Shown here piece by piece: positions 59,728 through 64,000 of a stretch of DNA of 64,000 nucleotides (within the stretch, counting starts at the first letter, position 1; each line of letters starts with the position of its first letter). The notes under the pieces are model-generated. The model ran no database searches. It worked only from the letters and a program-made list of their open reading frames with translations, and had not been told where the DNA came from. The stretch is taken from NCBI GenBank assembly GCA_965237725.1, contig OZ250151.1:3472001-3536000 (forward strand), given 5' to 3'. The translations under genes and the position numbers were made by a program. Source of the DNA: G965237725 sp965237725. Its GTDB lineage: Bacteria > Pseudomonadota > Gammaproteobacteria > Arenicellales > Poriferihabitantaceae.

Positions 59728-61350
59728 ATGAACACAATTGCCACAACAGCAGAAAAAATAGAACCAACCAAAATTACATCGGAAAATGAAATCTGGTGTA
59801 TGACAACGACAATCGCGGAACTTGAAAGCGAAGGGATGTTAATGGTGCGGATTGAGGGCAAACAAATCGCTCTGTTTAAAACAAAGGAAGGTGTTCGAGC
59901 CTGTGATAATCGATGTCCCCACGAGGGCTTTCCACTTTCTCAGGGAAGTCTTTCAGATAGCTGTACGTTGACCTGTAACTGGCACAACTGGAAATTTAAT
60001 CTCGACACTGGGGATAATCTTTATGGCGGTGACCGGTTGCGCACCTATCCAGTCGAATTGCGTGGAAATGAAATCTGGGTAGATATCAGCGATCCGCCTT
60101 ATGATGAGCGTTATAAATCCATCGTCAATAGTTTGCGTGATGCATTCGAAGATCATGCCTATGATCGCATCGGCCGGGAAATTGCACGATTGTTCAAAAT
60201 TGGTGCGGATCCTCTGGATTCTCTGCGGCTCGCTATTGACTGGTCCTGGCAGCGCATGGAGTTTGGCTGGACCCATGCTTATGCGGGAATGATGGACTGG
60301 TTAACCCTGTACGACGAGACCGACGACAAAGAGCTTAAGTTAGTCTGTTTAATGGAAAGCGTTGGCCACACGTCTTTTGACGTACTTCGAGAACCCGAAT
60401 TTCCCTATACCAAGCGGACCGAGAGTTACGACCAGTCTGGATTTCTTGCGGCAATCGAAGCAGAAGACGAGGACAGCGCGGTTGCGATGATCCGCGGCGG
60501 ATTAAAAGATGGTTTGGGTTTTAATGAGTTTGAATTTGGTTTCAGCCATGGGGCTCTAGCTCACTATAATGGTTTTGGTCATTCGCTGATTTACGTTTCC
60601 AAGGCGGGTGGTTTGATTGAACGTCTCGGAAGTCAGGTTGCAGCGCCATTGTTACTGTCATTGGTGCGGGAACTGATTTATTCGCCCAGAGAAAATAAAA
60701 TCCCCGAGTTCAGGCATTATGATACGGCGTTGCAGAAATGGGGTAATCATGACGGCACTGAACCAGATAAAGCGCTCTGGTTTAAGTTGGGTATAAATAA
60801 GGCCCTGGACGCTACGGTAAGTTGCAGTGGAGCGCCTCCAGAGTCAATTTACAGCGAACTGCTGCTGGCAAATGCAGTGAATATGCTCAGATTCGATCTT
60901 TCCCAACAGCAGAAAGTACATGTCAGCATTTCGGGTAATGTAGGCTGGCTGGACTTTACCCATGGCCTGACTTTTGCCAATGCAGTTAGAAAGCAATGCA
61001 CGCGTTTTCCTGAACTATGGCCCAATGGACTATTACAAATGGCCTGTTTCAGTGGCCGCAATGCTGCATTTACAACAGCTAAAAACGATTTGGATCAATG
61101 GAAAATAGACCATACAAATGGAGAATTCGATAAATTAATTCAGGGCTTGTTCGATCACGGACAGGATGAATATATCGTTTCGGTACATTTGCTGAAAACT
61201 GCATTGGCGGTGCGGGAAGAAATTCAGGCATTGGATTTCGATGATGAAATTCTTGGCGCTACACTCAACCGATTTTTTAACTCTCCGTTAAAACGCAAAC
61301 AGGCGCAGCGGACGGCCTATCAGTCTTTACAATTTGTTTCCAAAGAATAA
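59728..61350 (+). CDS. Rieske [2Fe-2S] protein fused to a large uncharacterised helical domain
   Basis: 540 aa. Residues ~20-120 are a Rieske domain with both ligand pairs: Cys63-x-His65 in NRCPHEGFPLSQG and Cys83-x2-His86 in LTCNWHNWKF. There is no oxygenase catalytic domain of the ring-hydroxylating type. Residues ~125-540 are helical and I do not recognise the family with certainty; conserved-looking His clusters occur in SVGHTSFDVL and FGFSHGALAHYNGFGHSLIYVSKAGGL, suggesting a metal or cofactor site. The SoxR-type promoter upstream implies induction by redox-cycling compounds, so this may be a reductase, oxygenase or sensor of the oxidative response. Confidence 0.85.
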   Translation: MNTIATTAEKIEPTKITSENEIWCMTTTIAELESEGMLMVRIEGKQIALFKTKEGVRACDNRCPHEGFPLSQGSLSDSCTLTCNWHNWKFNLDTGDNLYGGDRLRTYPVELRGNEIWVDISDPPYDERYKSIVNSLRDAFEDHAYDRIGREIARLFKIGADPLDSLRLAIDWSWQRMEFGWTHAYAGMMDWLTLYDETDDKELKLVCLMESVGHTSFDVLREPEFPYTKRTESYDQSGFLAAIEAEDEDSAVAMIRGGLKDGLGFNEFEFGFSHGALAHYNGFGHSLIYVSKAGGLIERLGSQVAAPLLLSLVRELIYSPRENKIPEFRHYDTALQKWGNHDGTEPDKALWFKLGINKALDATVSCSGAPPESIYSELLLANAVNMLRFDLSQQQKVHVSISGNVGWLDFTHGLTFANAVRKQCTRFPELWPNGLLQMACFSGRNAAFTTAKNDLDQWKIDHTNGEFDKLIQGLFDHGQDEYIVSVHLLKTALAVREEIQALDFDDEILGATLNRFFNSPLKRKQAQRTAYQSLQFVSKE

Positions 61351-61370
61351 AATTTATACCCGAATATCCC

Positions 61371-62399
61371 TCAAACGATATCCGTGTTCAATAAACTGGC
61401 ATCCCAGTTGTCTGGGTCGGTTAAATCAACGCCATTGATATTTTGAAAACTTAATCTTTGGGTATTGAAATTAGTTAGCAAATAGGGGCGCTGGGCTGTT
61501 TCTATTTCGATGGATACTGCAAATTGGTTTTCCGTCAAAAGTTCAAGTAGGGATGCTGGGATTGCAACCGAGGATATTGCGATTGGATTGTGTCTTATAG
61601 CTTTAACAATATATTCAACCACTGCGGCGTAAGTTTCATCTGTATCTGCGCTCAGTTGCAGAATACATATCGTATTGGAAGTTCGATTTCTTCCCAGAAT
61701 AGCGTAACCACATAATTCCGAATTATCAGCATAAATTACCCGATACTCGCAGCCCGGATTCAATAGACGCCACTTAAAAAATTCAGCAGTTTTATATGTG
61801 GTTGCAGGGTAAGGGTCGGATTGAACTTGACAATAATGAGCTAACTCATTTTCGCGTAATGGGCCGCTGGATAGTCTAATCCCCAAAGCTTTAGAAGCTG
61901 CACTGGGCAATTGATCCAGATCACTAAAAGGTAAGCCTTGTTTCATCGCACCTCCAGACCCAGATTTGTAATATATATCCCACGGTCCAACGGTGAGCCA
62001 GTTACGCCGTTGGGATAATCCTGCGACAACAGGCCCAGGGCTGAGATTTATTCCAAAGTCGAATTTTTGCTCCAAAGCCAATTCGAACAAGGCATCTGTC
62101 ATTTTACTCACCAGGCCTCTGCCTTCGTAAGATTCCCGTACCACGGTGCCACCAAAACAGGCCAGCTTTTTTGGTTCTAAAGACGCGCCAATTTTCCACT
62201 CCAGACCATAGGCATTACGAGTACCCACTACCTCTCCACTGTCTATGGCAACAACAACGAGGGGTTGATCAGAAACCGGATTTGCAATGTGCTTCCATTT
62301 AAATATCTGAGCAAGGCGCTGGGGCGTGGCGCTGGATAGGCGTTGGTATAAGATCAGAAGATCTTCCAGGTAACGAATATGAAATGGAACAATTTCCAT
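61371..62399 (-). CDS. GNAT family N-acetyltransferase-like protein
   Basis: 342 aa, longer than a simple GNAT (~150), suggesting a tandem layout: a first GNAT half (LVVVAIDSGEVVGTRNAYG, ACFGGTVVRESYEGRGLVSKMTDALFELAL with the R-x-x-G-x-G/A acyl-CoA loop) and a second, weaker half (EFFKWRLLNPGCEYRVIYADNSELCGYAILGR). It could acylate an amine or amino acid. It follows the TTL-like gene after 37 bases and belongs to the same minus-strand unit. Substrate unknown. Confidence 0.85.
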   Translation of the reverse strand: MEIVPFHIRYLEDLLILYQRLSSATPQRLAQIFKWKHIANPVSDQPLVVVAIDSGEVVGTRNAYGLEWKIGASLEPKKLACFGGTVVRESYEGRGLVSKMTDALFELALEQKFDFGINLSPGPVVAGLSQRRNWLTVGPWDIYYKSGSGGAMKQGLPFSDLDQLPSAASKALGIRLSSGPLRENELAHYCQVQSDPYPATTYKTAEFFKWRLLNPGCEYRVIYADNSELCGYAILGRNRTSNTICILQLSADTDETYAAVVEYIVKAIRHNPIAISSVAIPASLLELLTENQFAVSIEIETAQRPYLLTNFNTQRLSFQNINGVDLTDPDNWDASLLNTDIV

Positions 62400-62436
62400 A
62401 ATGTCAGAAATTAACGTTTACGCTATGGTTTAGCAG

Positions 62437-63489
62437 CTATATTTTTAGTCGTTGGAAACCACCCCAATTTTCCAGTGGTTCATAATTTTCTGATTCCAGT
62501 TGCAGGTCTTTTATAATCAGGCCAATCATGTCTTCGATAAGTTGGTATTTTAGGTTGCCCGAATATTCTGGCGTCATCGCCGGGCCACGATTACATTCGA
62601 TAAGCCAGGGCTGCATGTTGCTATCGATCATCATATCCAGACCAATCAATTCGAAGCACATACGTGGGTCACCTAATAACTTATTTGTTGTTGCCTGTAA
62701 TGGTTCAGTGATGGAATTGAGGGTATCTATAAGGATTTTCTCAATTTGCGCCCATGTATTGGATCCGGCGGTTGTTTTTGACGCATAGGATTGCCAATAT
62801 TCAATGGTGCGACAATGAATCTCGGCGTCATAGTCCGGGTGGGTGGATTGGACCCCTGAATTGGTGTTGTACATGTAGTCACTGACCAAAGGATCGTGTC
62901 CCGGTTCATAGGGAATGACACACAAGTCGGTACAACCTTCATTATATAAATAGGCGGTTAATGGATTGGTATTGACGATCAGAAGATACAGCCGAAGATT
63001 GTATTTACAGCCGTCAATCAAATGAACGTCATCGAGATATTCCTGTACCAGCCATTCCCCCGAGATCGGCATTTCTGACACATCATTAACCCGTCTGATA
63101 TATCTTCCCCAGGATCCACCTCTTGGTTTTATTAGCCATTGACCGCAGTCAAATATTTTCGAGATATCATCCTTTTGATCGGGCCAAAGATAGCTTTTTG
63201 GGAAATATCGCGGAAAATTGTCTTTATCGTGATTATTAGAATAGGCGTTGGAGAGATTTTGAAACAGCGACCACTTGTTGGTCAGTACAGATATGCCAGG
63301 AATATGGTTAATTCTCCGACCGGTAGGGATATGTTTGTAAAAATCCCGGGGTGGTTCTTTGTCGTTGTACCAGAGAATATCCCAATCGGGTGTTTCAACC
63401 TGAATTACGCCGGCGTTTTTGAAACCCTGGATGACAACCTGTGCGGATGGGTCGGATACAGGGCCGACAAATCCAAACTTTGTTGCCAT
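62437..63489 (-). CDS. Tubulin-tyrosine-ligase-like ATP-grasp protein
   Basis: 350 aa amino acid ligase-like enzyme. TTL-type ATP-grasp motifs are visible: QWLIKPRGGSWGRYIRRVND (ATP-binding Lys and Gly loop), LVQEYLDDVHLIDGCKYNLRLYLLIV and the C-terminal MCFELIGLDMMIDSNMQPWLIECNRGPAMTPEYSG (metal-binding Glu and Asn). TTL-family enzymes join amino acids to a protein or peptide carboxylate with ATP. Bacterial members are mostly uncharacterised. It is in a unit with a GNAT protein and a truncated exported-type protein, which makes a peptide-tailoring role possible. Confidence 0.9.
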   Translation of the reverse strand: MATKFGFVGPVSDPSAQVVIQGFKNAGVIQVETPDWDILWYNDKEPPRDFYKHIPTGRRINHIPGISVLTNKWSLFQNLSNAYSNNHDKDNFPRYFPKSYLWPDQKDDISKIFDCGQWLIKPRGGSWGRYIRRVNDVSEMPISGEWLVQEYLDDVHLIDGCKYNLRLYLLIVNTNPLTAYLYNEGCTDLCVIPYEPGHDPLVSDYMYNTNSGVQSTHPDYDAEIHCRTIEYWQSYASKTTAGSNTWAQIEKILIDTLNSITEPLQATTNKLLGDPRMCFELIGLDMMIDSNMQPWLIECNRGPAMTPEYSGNLKYQLIEDMIGLIIKDLQLESENYEPLENWGGFQRLKI

Positions 63490-63559
63490 GAAGTTTGTTA
63501 GTTAGAAACAAATTCGCATGTTTTGGGTTGTACCAAAAGTAGATCAAATTGTGATCGGG

Positions 63560-64000
63560 CTAGGGGGTCACTTTTACTATAATTTTTGAGCCCATAGAAT
63601 CGCCGCAGCCGGGAACACAGATAAATTGATCTGTCGGCACAAGGTTGGCGGTAAACTTTATACTTTTGCAAGATTTATTTCCGTTGTCCTCATTAAAAAT
63701 ATCGAATGCTCCCGTTACGGTCATTGCATCAGGGTCATACTCCATACTGAATAGGTCCACCCTCTCCTGATCATCTTCAATGTCAATACTCTCATCAATT
63801 CTCAAAATCGATGTGTCCACGAGTTTATTGTCTGGCAGGAGGGTAGAGCTTGTCTGGCCAGTGCATTCCTGAAACCCACCGGTAGTACTAAAACAGATAT
63901 CGACGTCACCATTTTGGAGGATTCGAAATATGACAATAATGTTTATTTTATTATCCTGGCAGGCAGACTCACCCACATCATTGTGATAGCTGTCCAGTGC
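63560..64000 (-). CDS. Exported-type protein of unknown function (5' end cut by window edge)
   Basis: The frame is open to the last base of the window, reading ALDSYHNDVGESACQDNKI before an internal GTG at 63976, so the true start is outside. About 146 residues are seen: beta-rich sequence (INIIVIFRILQNGDVDICFSTTGGFQECTG, DAMTVTGAFDIFNEDNGNKSCKSIKFTANL) with several Cys (C-x-C spacing suggests disulfides) and the ending VPGCGDSMGSKIIVKVTP. Paired Cys and low charge suggest an extracytoplasmic protein. It lies 70 bases before the TTL-like gene. I do not recognise the family. Confidence 0.6.
   Translation of the reverse strand, partial: ALDSYHNDVGESACQDNKINIIVIFRILQNGDVDICFSTTGGFQECTGQTSSTLLPDNKLVDTSILRIDESIDIEDDQERVDLFSMEYDPDAMTVTGAFDIFNEDNGNKSCKSIKFTANLVPTDQFICVPGCGDSMGSKIIVKVTP

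Overview
The window looks like a piece of the chromosome of a free-living, probably marine, gammaproteobacterium. This rests on a moderate GC content, an E. coli-like SoxR with its [2Fe-2S] motif, HutD, YtoQ, TauD-type and PhyH-type dioxygenases, glutathione S-transferases and ChaC, and compact transcription units with few long gaps. Family names come from motifs read by eye; no database search was run. I see no tRNA, rRNA, transposase, integrase, prophage gene or CRISPR array.

Layout. 1-945: end of an oligopeptide/dipeptide-type ABC permease, cut by the window edge. 1.0-2.0 kb: a dense cluster of structured repeats. 2.0-4.0 kb: AraC regulator, DUF4142 protein and small blue-copper protein. 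4.4-10.0 kb: a cell-surface glycan block (STELLO-like glycosyltransferase, acyltransferase-3/SGNH, GT2, GT-C-like membrane protein). 10.0-12.5 kb: a frameshifted DUF1989 gene, a GST and a serine hydrolase. 12.5-16.6 kb: minus-strand operon dienelactone hydrolase, amidase, SDR, EamA exporter. 16.7-19.4 kb: methyltransferase facing an EctD-like dioxygenase/SAF-dehydrogenase pair. 19.4-22.9 kb: two more repeat clusters flanking deformylase, an ornithine-cyclodeaminase-like protein and a DMT transporter. 22.9-24.0 kb: c'-type cytochrome plus cytochrome b561. 24.0-27.3 kb: M24 pseudo-peptidase, TauD dioxygenase, NAD epimerase. 27.4-28.1 kb: SET methyltransferase and a tiny Gly-Lys-repeat protein. 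28.2-32.3 kb: AraC/MBL/YtoQ/HutD operon divergent from an MFS gene. 32.4-39.2 kb: small PycTM-like membrane protein, GST, LysE exporter, CBS-domain protein, a fused kinase/aminotransferase, a proline-racemase-family enzyme and an AsmA-like protein. 39.5-42.0 kb: PKHD oxygenase, keto-acid hydratase, branched-chain aminotransferase. 42.3-49.3 kb: solute-binding protein, MBL hydrolase, MATE and EamA transporters, GYD protein, isochorismatase-like hydrolase, TM0106-type nuclease. 49.4-57.7 kb: GST, cystathionine beta-synthase, small DUF proteins, LysR, ChaC, ABC-2 exporter, two EamA transporters. 57.7-61.4 kb: zinc-ribbon protein, quinone oxidoreductase, SoxR and a divergent Rieske fusion behind a SoxR-type promoter. 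61.4-64.0 kb: GNAT, tubulin-tyrosine-ligase-like ATP-grasp and a truncated exported-type protein.

Themes. Much of the window is scavenging of small nitrogenous or hydroxylated compounds (amidase, proline racemase family, fused hydroxylysine-kinase-like/phospho-lyase-like enzyme, DoeA-like and EctD-like proteins, HutD, DUF1989), paired with small-molecule exporters (five EamA-type, LysE, MATE, MFS, ABC-2) and glutathione/redox functions. The points most worth following are: (1) the SoxR-Rieske divergent unit with a readable 19-bp-spacer promoter; (2) a modular intergenic repeat family with constant outer arms and exchangeable hairpin cores; (3) a SET-domain methyltransferase beside a tiny Gly-Lys-repeat Tat-type protein; (4) the TTL-like/GNAT cassette; (5) an operon that may degrade collagen-specific hydroxy-amino acids; (6) a single-base frameshift in the DUF1989 gene.
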